Positions 12,706 to 23,349 of a stretch of 64,000 bases of DNA are shown here, piece after piece (positions within the stretch are counted from its first letter, which is position 1; each line of letters starts with the position of its first letter). Both the position numbers and the translations under genes were made by a program. Where the stretch lies: the NCBI GenBank assembly GCA_019096065.1, contig JAGUCH010000009.1, positions 878,001-942,000 of the forward strand, given 5' to 3'. The notes beneath the pieces are model-generated. The model made no database searches. It was not told the origin of the DNA and saw only the letters and a list, made by a program, of their open reading frames with translations. This DNA comes from Paracyclopina nana (Eukaryota; Arthropoda; Copepoda; Cyclopoida; Cyclopettidae).

Positions 12706-13218
12706 CGTCCGTTGAGCTTTTTTTGACGAAATCTAACCGCTCAGCTTTACTCGTTGGAGGGCACGTTGGCGTCTGCTTTTTTGCTGTGTGGGCGGGTGTG
12801 GGTTTGTACCGGAAAAAGTACTGGCACGTCCTATTTTGGCGCTCACTTCTTGGCTGAGATGGCGTGAGCTCAAAAATGCCAGATGTGACGTCACACTATC
12901 ATTTGACGAGATTTCTCTTCAAATGCTGAACGATGTAAATATTTAGTATAATGATATGCCAACAAACGCGTCAAATAATTTTTTGGGCATCTAAATTTTA
13001 GTTAATGTAACAAATACTCATTGTTTTTTTCTTTTGTTTATAATTTAATGACATCTCTTCATACATTTATTATCATAAATTGAGCATTACCTTAGAATTG
13101 GACATATTACGTAAGCGATGATTGTAAGAGTATCAACATATAATTGAAAGAACCTTTGAGCCATTCCTGAAAATTCATTCTTCTCTGGAATTCTCCTATT
13201 TGTTTAATAATTGTAACA
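12706..13218. promoter_or_regulatory. Divergent promoter region between gene C and the transposase
   Basis: This 513-bp gap is shared by gene C (-) and the transposase gene (+), which are head to head. It is GC-richer near gene C and contains a perfect CRE-type palindrome TGACGTCA at 12886-12893. No open reading frame. That it drives both genes is inferred from the arrangement. Confidence 0.55.
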
Positions 13219-15958
13219 ATGTCACAAAGAAATTGCCAATCACGAAAAGATCGTATGAACAATTACCTTCAAAAAAAGCGATTGAAGCTTTTTGAAGATT
13301 TAGAAAAAGATGATGCTGAAGCAAATGGAATATGTCGTAGTGCCGAACCCGTTAGTTATGATGATTCGCAACAAGTCGTTGATGTGATACCAGGTATACT
13401 TCATACTGGCGATTCAAATGAAAAAGACGCACCTTTAAAGCTTTCGGACTTGTTAAAACGTAAAATGCCAAAAGTAAGAAGTTCAGAATCAGAATCAACA
13501 GTAAGTTACAATGTACGTTATTTCTTTTTATAAAACTTATATTTATTGAATATAAGGAATTGATGGCTGATACAAATTATGAATTGGATTCGCTTCACCT
13601 GTCTGAAATTGAACCATCAGATCATAATGATTCATTGTTGTCTCAAGATTTATTAAGCAATGACACTAGTAGTTGCTCAAATTCAGACTTATCGCATATT
13701 GATGAGGCAGAGGTATTTTTATTTTATGTCAGTATTTAATAAGTACTAATAAAGAATAATATTTAATAACTTTTCAGTGCAATCATAGTACTAACTATGG
13801 AATCAGTGGCGAATATTACTCTGCTGACAAAAAGTATATGTTTCTTGATGATAAGAAGCATCGCCTTAAGGAAACTATGTCATTCAGTAAGTTTATTAGC
13901 ATATTTGATCATGCTGACACTCTCAACGATGATAATGCACGTAAATACATTGCGGATTCATTTGTGATGACGTATACTGAGCTCATGATGTCAGAAACTG
14001 CTGCCTGTGCTATGTGGAACTTTCTTTGTGCTGCTATTAGTAGGAAATATCCGAATATGAAGTCATTCAAGACAATTAAGCGAAACTTCATGAAAAGCAT
14101 TCCTCAGCCAACGATGGATTATCAGATTATGAACAAAGAAACTGGAGAAATAGTTGAATTGAAGAACAAAAGCTGTTACCCACGCAAAAAATTTCCAGAA
14201 ATGAAGTTTGAGCTATTATCTGAGTGGACAAAATTGACAGTGCTTGATGCTTACCTTTTCCACGCATTAAATCATGGAATTATTGTTGACAGGAGTAAGC
14301 AATTGAATATTAATTATGACATTTCATTTGATGGTGTGCCTGTAACGGAATCTGGTATTGACAAGGCAACGGTGTTATGTGTGAGATTCGAAGGATGCAA
14401 GTTGGTTTACGACATTGGGATTCACAAATACAGGTATTTTGTCAGTATTTTATTTGAATAATACATATTGCTTATAAGTAAATGTTTTTAGGACAAAATC
14501 AACTGTCGATTTCAATACTTTGTTGAAGGATGTTTTATGCGATGCATTATCCAATGGATTCATATGTCAAAAGGCAATAGCTGATGCTCCTTGCCGTGCA
14601 TCAGGTAAATGCTTTAAAGGGCACGGAGGATATTGCTCATGTGAAAGGTGCTATGCTGTTGGTGTCAGTCTTGGACCTGGTTGTATTGCCTACCCACCAA
14701 GTAAAAAGAAGTATCAATCACGTACTCACCTTGGATGGTTGCGAATTGTTGAAAATATCAAGAATACTCAACTGAATCTCACTGATTTTACAAAATTTGG
14801 TATACAGGATTCATCTCCATTTCTTCTTTTGCCACATTTTGACATTGTCAAAGATTTTCCAGTCGAACCCATGCACAATTTATTTCTTGGACAAGCGAAA
14901 GGACTTTTAAAACTCATGCTTGGTCTTTCTGGAAAATCAAAATCATTTCCCCAAAGAGTCAAATCAATTTTATCAAGGTAATTTATAAAATATAATAATT
15001 TCTACATTGACATATGTTTTGAACAGATAGATATAATTTTTTATTTTCTATTAGATTTGATGAGACATGGCTTAAAATAAGACTACCATCTGAGTTTTCT
15101 AGAAAACCGAGAGACCTTCTTCGTTCCTTTGTTCATTTGAAATCTGAAGAGTACGTTACAATCACTTGTTGTGCCTTTTGGCACTTGTCTGAAGCTTTCG
15201 CAGATATACAAATAAGTAATCGTACCTTGAGTCAAAAAAATTTGAGGCGATTGTTTAAGTTTTTTGGATTCTTATGCAAGTCAGTATTATTGGATGACGA
15301 AATGCTTGAATTTTGCATTCAAAAAACCTATTACCCTCTTGAAGACATCCTTGACAAGTTTTACCACATGTGGTCTGAAGAATTTGGGCAAAAGAAGTGT
15401 TCTTACAATTTGCATGCATTTAGTCATGTTTATGAGGTACGTCAGGATCATCAGTTTGACGAAATTTCAGCAGAACGGTTTGAAAATCATTATGGATACT
15501 TGAAACGCTTTATTCAGAATCACACTATGGTTAGTTACTATTTAACATGTATTATATATTTTTAATACTTTATTTATTCTTAGTCATATGGAAAACAAGT
15601 AATGGTGAAGGCAAATATCCTAACTATGCAAAGTCACTACTGCTCAAGAGTTATTCGAATTACAAACAGAAAAGGCAGAAAGAATTCAAATGACTCAATA
15701 ATTTTGGCAAATGACCTTATTTTTTATGAGGTTGTACTTGATGAGGGTCCATTTTTTAGATGCAATCCAATCAAAACTGAAAAATTTATTGATGACGAAA
15801 CACCTGAGCTTAACTATGACGCTATTATGGTTAGAAAGTTTATTAAGGTTATAAAAAGAGAAGAACTTCATCAAGTTATGAAATCAAATATAAAATGCAA
15901 GGGTGTTATTGTAAAAGATCTTGTGTATGCCGTATCTTTTACATCTCTTTTTGTTTGA
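13219..15958 (+). CDS. CACTA/CMC-type transposase, 809 aa, 6 exons, intact
   Basis: Exons 13219-13500, 13557-13712, 13778-14433, 14492-14977, 15055-15529 and 15584-15958 give 810 codons in frame; introns are 54-77 bp. Residues 1-150 are hydrophilic and acidic. The catalytic domain has the hallmarks of tnp2-like transposases: DISFDGVP (Asp about 331), then ADAPCRASGKCFKGHGGYC followed by CERC (Asp about 396, with Cys-rich zinc site), then a conserved VEPMHNLFLGQAKGLLKLM block (Glu about 490, His about 493). It should cut and join DNA at the element ends in the nucleus. An intact spliced frame suggests a potentially autonomous element. The superfamily call rests on motif order I know from Hydra, fish and plant CACTA-like proteins. 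Confidence 0.85.
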
Positions 15959-16038
15959 AATTTCCCGCCTATACTATTGATTGAATAAAATCTCAGTATT
16001 TTTATGTTAGCTGATTAATTAGCATTCTATTAATCGCG

Positions 16039-16416
16039 ATGTCGTCAAGCTCAAAGAAGAGATCTGCTAGTTTTTGGAAAAAGAAAGTATTAATTGATCG
16101 GCTGAATGCTTTATCGGGACTTCCTGGATCAAGGATTGGATATGATCAGTTATATAAGTCTGAAGGAACTGCTGGTCCACCAAAAAAGGATATTGAAAAA
16201 CTTATGGAATCAATAGCAGTACAGACTGTCAATGAGAAGAGTATTGAAGATTATTCTGATTCTGAAGATATGGAACTTTCGGAAGATGAATTTTTCCAGC
16301 CGAGGAAAGGAAGAATATACCGTTCTAACTTGACTATTGACAAAATCAAAGAAATTCTGCTGCAAAAGAAAAAACCGGCCATAACATACGAATCTGATAC
16401 AGATAATGATGAATAA
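16039..16416 (+). CDS. Small unrecognised transposon protein, 125 aa
   Basis: Single-exon frame starting MSSSSKKRSASFWKKK, 80 bp downstream of the transposase stop. The first 20 residues are basic. The middle and C-terminus are strongly acidic (DYSDSEDMELSEDEFF and a final ESDTDNDE), with a short basic helix near residue 100. The composition (basic head, acidic tail) suggests a nuclear protein binding DNA or basic partners. It has the same orientation as the transposase and may be read as a downstream unit. I do not recognise a family. Confidence 0.55.
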   Translation: MSSSSKKRSASFWKKKVLIDRLNALSGLPGSRIGYDQLYKSEGTAGPPKKDIEKLMESIAVQTVNEKSIEDYSDSEDMELSEDEFFQPRKGRIYRSNLTIDKIKEILLQKKKPAITYESDTDNDE

Positions 16417-16430
16417 ACCGATCACATCCA

Positions 16431-16652
16431 TTAATTCTGCCTTTTATTCTCTACATTATCCAACTCAGTTCTATAGAGGTTGAGAGCCTCATTGATCATT
16501 TTAATCGCCTCCTTCACATCCTTTACTTGACGATTGAGGTCACTAAAAGGTCATAGACTTAGTTTTCAACATATGATGAAATTTTCATTTACTCACTCCA
16601 ATATTTCTTCAAGTTGTTTTTTCAAAACCTCTCCTTCTTCAAATTTGTCCAT
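16431..16652 (-). CDS. Short spliced coiled-coil protein, 55 aa
   Basis: Complement exons 16597-16652 and 16431-16542, joined across a 54-bp intron with GTGAGT donor and TTTTAG acceptor; the join gives 56 codons including TAA. The protein begins MDKFEEGEVLKKQ and continues as one long amphipathic helix with Leu/Val/Ile about every 3-4 residues, as in a short coiled coil. It is antisense to and just downstream of the 125-aa gene (tail to tail). It could dimerise with the coiled coils of the accessory proteins (inference). It could also be a chance frame, but spliced phase and the heptad pattern argue for a gene. Confidence 0.5.
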
Positions 16653-16825
16653 ATTGATTCAAGCGTTCTCTAGCAATCACTGTTACTTCAGAGACATCTC
16701 TCTCCCTAGCAATATATAAAATTCAATACTAGTTTTGCTTAAACAAATGATACAAACAAGTTTATAATGCAAACAGTGATTACTACACTGAGCATGCGAA
16801 AGAATAAACATCTCACAGAAAATTT

Positions 16826-18355
16826 GACATTTGATATGCCTCTTATTGGGAGCACAGTCTGCAATGGCAATCATATCGATCTAGCCTACCAACCTTTTGG
16901 AGTGCACTTTTCTAGAATTGACGGTGAAAATACAGACTGCATAAATGGATATACAAGGCATTCCGGACCGATTAAATACAGTCTTTTCGCTGTGTGACTT
17001 TTGATACGCCTCTTATTGGGAGCACAGTCTGCAATGGCAATCATATCGACCTAGCCTACCAACCTTTTGGAGAGCACTTTTCTAGAATTGACAGTGAAAA
17101 TACAGACTGCATAACTGGATATACAAGGCATTCCGGACCGATTAAATACAGTCTTTTCGCTGTGTGACTTTTGATATGCCTCTTATTGGGAGCACAGTCT
17201 GCAATGGCAATCATATCGATCTAGCCTACCAACCTTTTGGAGTGCACTTTTCTAGAATTGACAGTGAAAATACAGACTGCATAACTGGATATACAAGGCA
17301 TTCCGGACCGATTAAATACAGTCTTTTCGCTGTGTGACTTTTGATATGCCTCTTATTGGGAGCACAGTCTGCAATGGCAATCATATCGATCTAGCCTACC
17401 AACCTTTTGGAGTGCACTTTTCTAGAATTGACAGTGAAAATACAGACTGCATAACTGGATATACAAGGCATTCCGGACCGATTAAATACAGTCTTTTCGC
17501 TGTGTGACTTTTGATATGCCTCTTATTGGGAGCACAGTCTGCAATGGCAATCATATCGACCTAGCCTACCAACCTTTTGGAGTGCACTTTTCTAGAATTG
17601 ACAGTGAAAATACAGACTGCATAACTGGATATACAAGGCATTCCGGACCGATTAAATACAGTCTTTTCGCTGTGTGACTTTTGATATGCCTCTTATTGGG
17701 AGCACAGTCTGCAATGGCAATCATATCGATCTAGCCTACCAACCTTTTGGAGTGCACTTTTCTAGAATTGACAGTGAAAATACAGACTGCATAACTGGAT
17801 ATACAAGGCATTCCGGACCGATTAAATACAGTCTTTTCGCTGTGTGACTTTTGATATGCCTCTTATTGGGAGCACAGTCTGCAATGGCAATCATATCGAC
17901 CTAGCCTACCAACCTTTTGGAGAGCACTTTTCTAGAATTGACAGTGAAAATACAGACTGCATAAATGGATATACAAGGCATTCAGGACCGATTAAATACA
18001 GTCTTTTTGCTGTGTGACTTTTGATACGCCTCTTATTGGGAGCACAGTCTGCAATGGCAATCATATCGATCTAGCCTACCAACCTTTTGGAGTGCACTTT
18101 TCTAGAATTGACGGTGAAAATACAGACTGCATAACTGGATATACAAGGCATTCCGGACCGATTGAATACAGTCTTTTCGCTGTGTGACTTTTGATACGCC
18201 TCTTATTGGGAGCACAGTCTGCAATGGCAATCATATCGATCTAGCCTACCAACCTTTTGGAGTGCACTTTTCTAGAATTGACGGTGAAAATACAGACTGC
18301 ATAACTGGATATACAAGGCATTCAGGACCGATTGAATACAGACTGTTCACAACAT
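16826..18355 (+). repeat. 170-bp satellite, exactly nine tandem copies
   Basis: Unit starts at 16826, 16996, 17166, 17336, 17506, 17676, 17846, 18016 and 18186; every spacing is 170 bp with no indels and only a handful of substitutions. Each unit contains an open stretch of about 53 codons (reading PLIGSTVCNGNHIDLAY near its start) closed by TGA at the unit end. Because 170 is not a multiple of three the frame shifts from unit to unit. The array lies in the right arm, between the coiled-coil gene and the right end. Confidence 0.95.
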
Positions 18356-18805
18356 TCAAACTTAGAAATAATACTTATTTTTATATTGATGTTATTTCCA
18401 TTTACCACTATTATCCATTGTACAATTTTATTAGGTAACCATAAAGGTCCATACTGATTTAAATATAACACAATTATAAGTATACCTAATCACAAAAATA
18501 CAAATTAAATACCAAAAAAATACTTATTTAAAAAATCATTAATATTTTTAAAAAATCATAATTTCGTCATTTAGTATAACGTAACAGTCAACAAGGATAA
18601 GGAAAAAATTAAATGTAACCTTAAACAAAAAAGTTTATTTATGGGTCAAAATTCGGTGAAACGAAGATTTTTAAAAAATCATATCTCGTAAAATATTAAT
18701 GATATTATATAGCCAAATACTACGAGGAATATGATTTTAATAAAATTTTTCGAAAATAACGAAAAAAATTTTTGAAATGGATAAACGACCAATAAAATAC
18801 AGGCC
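18356..18805. other. AT-rich right subterminal region of the transposon
   Basis: About 450 bp of AT-rich DNA without an open frame, between the satellite and the right terminal inverted repeat. It contains three copies of a TTTTTAAAAAATCAT-like motif (about 18530-18560 and 18670-18685), which could be transposase-binding subterminal repeats. Confidence 0.5.
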
Positions 18806-18820
18806 GTTTGTCTGGTTGGG
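18806..18820 (-). repeat. Right terminal inverted repeat of the 16-kb transposon
   Basis: Perfect inverted copy of 2760-2774. The TA duplication follows at 18821-18822, after which the BEL reading frame resumes. Confidence 0.9.
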
Positions 18821-18822
18821 TA

Positions 18823-20202
18823 CGCTGCTCTCTACACTATGAGAGAAATATCAAAAGAAGGCAATTTGCATCCATTGACAGAATACGTGTTCAATGAATG
18901 CCTCTACATGGACGATATTTTGTTCAGCTGCGACAAAACGAGTGACGCTCTCGCAGTTTACAATGATGTCAAAAATGTCCACGCGAAATCGAAAATGGTC
19001 TTCAAAAAGTGGGTCAGTAATGACAAAGACTTCATGTCACAAATTGAAACTGCAGACTGGCATCCCACATTTGACCTAAAGTCCAGAACTCCCGACGTCA
19101 AAGCTCTAAGCATCAAATGGATCTCGAGTGATGACACTATCAGCTTTCAACCTCTAAAAACAAAACTTACTGATGATGACCTCAAAATTGTGACTAGAAG
19201 ATACATCACATCAGTAGTAGCTCAAATTTTTGACCCTCAAGACCTATTAGCCCCATTCACCTTAAAAGGCAGACTTATAACCCAAGAAGTCTGGGGCTTA
19301 AACGATACCTTAAAACTCGGCTGGGATGATAAACTCGTGGAATACAAGGACAAAGACGAAAGAATCGAGCCAATCCTCCTAGCTTTTCAAAACTATGTCA
19401 ATGACAGATGTAGAATAAACAAAATCACATGACCTCGCTACATATCTGTCAATACAAACTCTATTACGAAACGCGAAATACATGCTTTCTGCGATGCTTC
19501 CCGAAAAGCTTACTGCGTCGCCGTCTACATTAGAACTTTTTATAAAACTGACGATGAAAACGAGTCCATAAAAGCTCAACTTATTGTTGCCAAAAAGAAA
19601 CTGATCTCATTTTCAGGGAGATCAATTCCAAAAGCTGAAGTAATGGGAGCAGTTTGCGCAGCACAAATAGTTCCTAACGTTATCAAAAACTTGAAACTGG
19701 TTAATTATGAAGTACCAAAAGAAAATGTCCACTACTATCTCGACTCACAGTGCACTTTGCAATGGATAAAATTCACGAGCAGAAAAGCGAACAATTCATT
19801 GCCAAAAGACTAGCATTGATAAGAGAGACAACTGAAAAAAGCCAATGGCACTACGTACGAACTGACAAAAATCCAGCCGATCTAGGCACTCGCTTGCTGA
19901 CATTAGACGAGTTCTTAAAGCAACAAAACTTCTGGTTCAAAGGTAACAACCTCGAAAGTCCAAATTATGACTTTGATGAAGAAAACTTCGATGACATGCC
20001 TGAAGAGGATCAAAACGAAATGAGGAATTCATTCGCCAGGATCTGTCTCTTCAGTCACCTAAAACTTAAAAATTACATGCCATCTATGTCATTCGATAAT
20101 ATACGAACATTGTTCAAAATTGATGCTTCATGGCCTGAAAAACAGCCATCCAATATAATAAACTTTGTGTCAAACAGAAAAGTCATGTTTGACAAAAACT
20201 AT
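18823..20202 (+). mobile_element. BEL/Pao retrotransposon, middle part (end of RT, RNase H)
   Basis: This continues the frame cut at 2759. It starts with AALYTM and reaches the RT catalytic YMDD at about 18903-18914 (CLYMDDILF). The A17-type region follows to 19429, where a TGA stands in front of PRYIS. An RNase H-like part follows (CDASRKAYC, YYLDSQ). A one-base frame change at about 19790 links it to the frame with RTDKNPADLGTRL, the conserved end of the BEL RNase H region. It ends in a D-K-N-Y sequence at 20202, where the 792-bp insertion starts. Confidence 0.9.
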
Positions 20203-20994
20203 GATGGACAACGAGATCCATCATGGCCTTTGGTGCAAGGAAGGAAAGGAAAGGAAAGGAAGGAAGAAGATGATGACTATGCAGCACAACATATCTACTT
20301 GGACCTCACAACCTTCCCTTCATTTCATCATGCTTCACAGGTGGCTGGTTGCCTTGCCAAATTCTGCCATTCTGCTTCACATGCTACATACTGCTATATA
20401 GTAGCTGTGAATACTATGAAGCTACCTGGACCAGCTGGGCCAGCCTTGAGATGATGAGAGTGCACTGCCAACCTAACAACCAGAAAAGAGAAGGGAAGGG
20501 AGTTCTTCAGGGGACCTCTGAGAAGCAACATGTCAACCTAACTGCAGGAGGTTGACTGGGGTGAACTCTGCCAGCAGCTGAAGCCAGAAGATCCTCACCA
20601 AGATTGAAGAGTACAGTACTGAAGAGGCAGCCACAGAGAAGAAGCTTTATTGTTATATACTGTTTTGAGCTCTGATTGAAGTAGCTTTTGTGATGTGTTG
20701 TGCCTGCTAATGAATAGAAAAATCCACCCGACCTTAATGAAGTATATTAGTGCTCAGACTCATAGCGAGGTCCTGATCCCTGGAATGATCAAGGTGAAAG
20801 GACGACACTTAACTACTGGTCAACTGCTCATAAGCGTGCCGAGAGGTTCCTTGCCAGAAGCTGTGTACGTGAGGCTGCGGCCTCTGCATAGCGGCCTGCG
20901 AGACCTGGCAGCTCCGGTGCTGCGAACTGGTACTAGATTTGAACCGATGCTTTGAAACCTTCCTAGGTTCTAGAGGCCGTACCGGTCGCACACC
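20203..20994 (+). mobile_element. 792-bp repeat (family RepA), copy 1, inserted in BEL
   Basis: The insert is flanked by AACTAT at 20197-20202 and 20995-21000. Excising it with one copy restores the BEL codons (D-K-N-Y then L-K-T-H-Y). It starts GATGGACAAC and ends CGCACACC, without terminal inverted repeats or a poly-A tail. A second copy lies inverted at about 28745-29359 and a diverged relative at about 30945-31830. A 5-6 bp duplication and internal TATA-like and AATAAA-poor sequence are compatible with a solo LTR or an unclassified element; I cannot decide. No protein is supported. Confidence 0.75.
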
Positions 20995-22193
20995 AACTAT
21001 TTAAAAACTCACTATACAGACCTGAGCAAGCTACTCACTGACATCTCTATTCTGGAAAACGTCAAACATAAGCTATGTTCAAAAAGACTAGAGAATCCGG
21101 ATTGCAACGAAACTTCTCGCAAAAAGCTGGAAAGCTTTAACCTAAAGGCTAAGCAATCAATGATTCAAAAACTAAGGTCAGCCTTACTTTTCATCATAAA
21201 AGAAGCCCAGACAACAGCTTTTTCTCGAAACAGTTCTAACCTAAAGGCAGAACTCAACGCCTTCAATGCAAAACTGGATGCCAATGGCATCGTACACGGG
21301 GAATCTAGAATTGAGGACTTCTCAGCTCTATCTGTCTTCCAAAAAAGGCTGATTTTGCTAGATAAAAGCTGTCATCTAACAAAACTTTTAGTTCAAAACG
21401 TCCATGACGTCAATCATGCGTCCTTAAAAGAAACAATAATGGAAATTACTAGGTTCTTTCAAATAAAAGGACTACGAGTACTTGCCAAAAACATAATAAG
21501 ACACTGCATGATTTGCAATCTAACGAAAGGAAAACCGTATCAAAGTCAGCACATGGCTCCACTTCCAGATTCAAAACTCGAAACTTTAAAACTCTTTGAA
21601 TCTATCTCTATAGACTTTGCAGGACCAATTAAAGTGCAAATTGGACGCTCAATTCTCAAGTACTACTTGTTGATCATAGTCTGCCAGCAAACCCATGCCT
21701 TTCATATGGAAATCACAGAAAGCATGGCAACAGAGCATATCATAACAGCTCTACAGCGATTTTGCAGCAAACGCAGAACCCCAAAAACTATAAGATCTGA
21801 TAATGCAACTCAATTTTGTTGCGCTAAAAAACTATTGTTACCCGATATGAATAAAGTTCAAAATACCTTAAACATTGAAACATGGGAATTCTCTCCGGTA
21901 TACAGCCCCCAGCATTCTATGCATAAACAACTTAATAAAGTCAGGTTTAAACTTTGACAATAGTGTCCTTCAAGTAAAAGATGAAAACAGATTCACGAAC
22001 ATGGCAAGTCCCCCCACGCTATGACTGGAAATGGGGAAGAATTACAAAATTTATTCCAGACAAAGACGGATTAATAAGAAAGTGCGAAATCTTGATAGCT
22101 CAAAATCAAAGTAAAGCCAAAAAGAACGCAATAAAACAAGCAAAAACTGACGTAAATTCTACTCGTCAATTGATCCCGCTAAAAATACTGTAA
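20995..22193 (+). mobile_element. BEL/Pao retrotransposon, integrase and C-terminal domain
   Basis: The integrase includes the HHCC end HCMICNLTKGK and the core Asp residues in SIDFAGPI and RSDNATQF. After WEFSPVYSPQ the frame runs into unrelated codons and stops at 21957, so the region holding the catalytic Glu (the GGLWE-type motif of BEL) is missing. A separate frame, 21981-22193 (MKTDSRTWQVPPRYDWKWGR), is the DUF5641-type C-terminal domain found at the end of BEL polyproteins. So the integrase is internally deleted and frameshifted. The part from 21218 on is duplicated in tandem downstream. Confidence 0.85.
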
Positions 22194-22560
22194 AATGAGC
22201 TTTGGAAAACCCAAGCGGAAAATCGTCAGTGACGTATGTTTTCGTCGAGCAAGTTGCGGGGAATAAGCAAACGGTGAATCGCGCGGCGACTACCCGTAAA
22301 CAAAGAACTTACTTGAGCTCCAAAAAACTTCCCAAAGTACGAATTAGAGGCCGATCAGAAAACGGTCAACAGAAAACCAATGACGTAGATCTCATTGCAC
22401 GCGTACCAGCTGAGACACTTCTCGGAGCCGGCTGAACACTATAAATAGCTCACGTGAGGCTAGGTTCGATCCCCATTGTGTCCAAAAACTTGCTCGAGTC
22501 CACCCAGCCGATTCTTCTTTGGAAAACTTTGAGAACAAAATCGTCGAACTCTGAAAGAAA
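22194..22560 (+). promoter_or_regulatory. Candidate LTR/promoter with TATA box after BEL pol
   Basis: The BEL C-terminal domain ends at 22193. The following 367 bp have no convincing protein; CTATAAATAG at 22439-22448 is a strong TATA box, about 115 bp before the ATG of the next ORF. It may be part of the BEL LTR or an internal promoter for the downstream ORF. An identical copy with its TATA box at 24734-24743 lies in the second duplication unit. Confidence 0.45.
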
Positions 22561-23349
22561 ATGGCTCATCAACTGTCCCCAGCCATCAACCGAAAACGGA
22601 ACTATCCATTCAAGTTCAACAAGCCTACCTTGTATAGCGACTTGAAAACGAAAGGCACAAGCATAGCAGAAGTCCTGCTGAACCAGATGAGCCGGATCCT
22701 TGGCTTGAAGCTCCAGGAAGTCCACATCTTGAGGATTCCCATGAAGCACCTAAAAAAGAGGCTGGATTGGCTTAAACTGGACAGTCTGAGGCTTCTATAT
22801 CTGAGCAGGGGTAACGTTAAGGATGCTATTCATGTATTTGCTGAAGTGGGACGGATTTATGACGATGCTATTAAACTCGTTAGCACAGCTGATCCTTACC
22901 CCATCCATAGAACTATGCAAAACGATGATTCGAGACGGATAGCTCTTCGTAATTATAACGAGCTCCAGCACGAGATAGGTGGTCTAGAGGACCTCATCCG
23001 CCAAAACACTGGAGCTCCACCGCGAAACTCGACTCACATGTCCTCGACCTCGAAACCTGAAACTAGAAACAGAGGCAGTAGTCATGCAAAAAACAAAGGA
23101 AACGAAATGATCGCAAACTTCGAGCAGTCAGTCTCCTTCAGAGACCCGCGAACCGATCCAAAAGGGCTTCGCAGTACTTTGTCCAATGAACAAATTGTCC
23201 TTGTCCCGATTTCTGATTTAAACTCGATATTGAACAGGAACCCTCACATCACTGTCAACGAATTCTTTGAAACTAATAACAGTTTTGTGAGACGAGACCG
23301 CAGGTGGGAAATAAGGACTGGGGAAGCTAATTTCGTCTCCCACTCATGA
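22561..23349 (+). CDS. Unrecognised ORF (262 aa), first duplication copy
   Basis: The frame begins MAHQLSPAINRKR and ends at TGA 23347-23349. It is mostly helical and hydrophilic with a Leu-rich stretch (KHLKKRLDWLKLDSLRLLYL) and a polar tail. It is the 5' part of a longer ORF, seen complete in copy 2, but here the duplication joint at 23512 cuts off the downstream half and fuses it to BEL integrase sequence. It may be a structural or accessory protein of the retroelement (position only). I do not recognise it. Confidence 0.5.
   Translation: MAHQLSPAINRKRNYPFKFNKPTLYSDLKTKGTSIAEVLLNQMSRILGLKLQEVHILRIPMKHLKKRLDWLKLDSLRLLYLSRGNVKDAIHVFAEVGRIYDDAIKLVSTADPYPIHRTMQNDDSRRIALRNYNELQHEIGGLEDLIRQNTGAPPRNSTHMSSTSKPETRNRGSSHAKNKGNEMIANFEQSVSFRDPRTDPKGLRSTLSNEQIVLVPISDLNSILNRNPHITVNEFFETNNSFVRRDRRWEIRTGEANFVSHS

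Larger units (their letters stand above)
2760..18820 (+). mobile_element. 16,061-bp CACTA/CMC-like DNA transposon inserted in BEL
   Basis: The left end reads CCCAACCAGACAAAC and the right end is its exact 15-bp reverse complement. A TA dinucleotide flanks both ends (2758-2759 and 18821-18822). Deleting the element plus one TA joins the codons SPY and AALYTM of the BEL reverse transcriptase in frame, so these are the true ends. Gene layout: three paralogous genes on - (4135-12705), a divergent transposase gene on + (13219-15958), a 125-aa gene on +, a 55-aa coiled-coil gene on -, then a 170-bp satellite. The transposase type and large size fit the CMC (CACTA/Mirage/Chapaev) group; a TA duplication would suit the Mirage branch (established knowledge, from memory). 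The intact transposase suggests recent activity. Confidence 0.88.

Noticed and set aside
16826-18355. CRISPR-like array
   Set aside because: Units are directly adjacent with no unique spacers, and the genome is eukaryotic.
16767-18438. Short frames repeating PLIGSTVCNGNHIDLAY as a possible repeat protein
   Set aside because: The unit is 170 bp, so the frame is not kept from unit to unit and each stretch ends in TGA; treated as satellite DNA.
2760-18820. Maverick/Polinton interpretation of the 16-kb element
   Set aside because: Size would fit, but there is no protein-primed polymerase, integrase, capsid or ATPase inside, ends are 15 bp rather than hundreds, and the duplication is TA rather than 6 bp.
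22450-22749. 99-codon - strand frame, present twice
   Set aside because: Shadow of the + strand ORF start; duplicated only because the whole 2,295-bp unit is duplicated.
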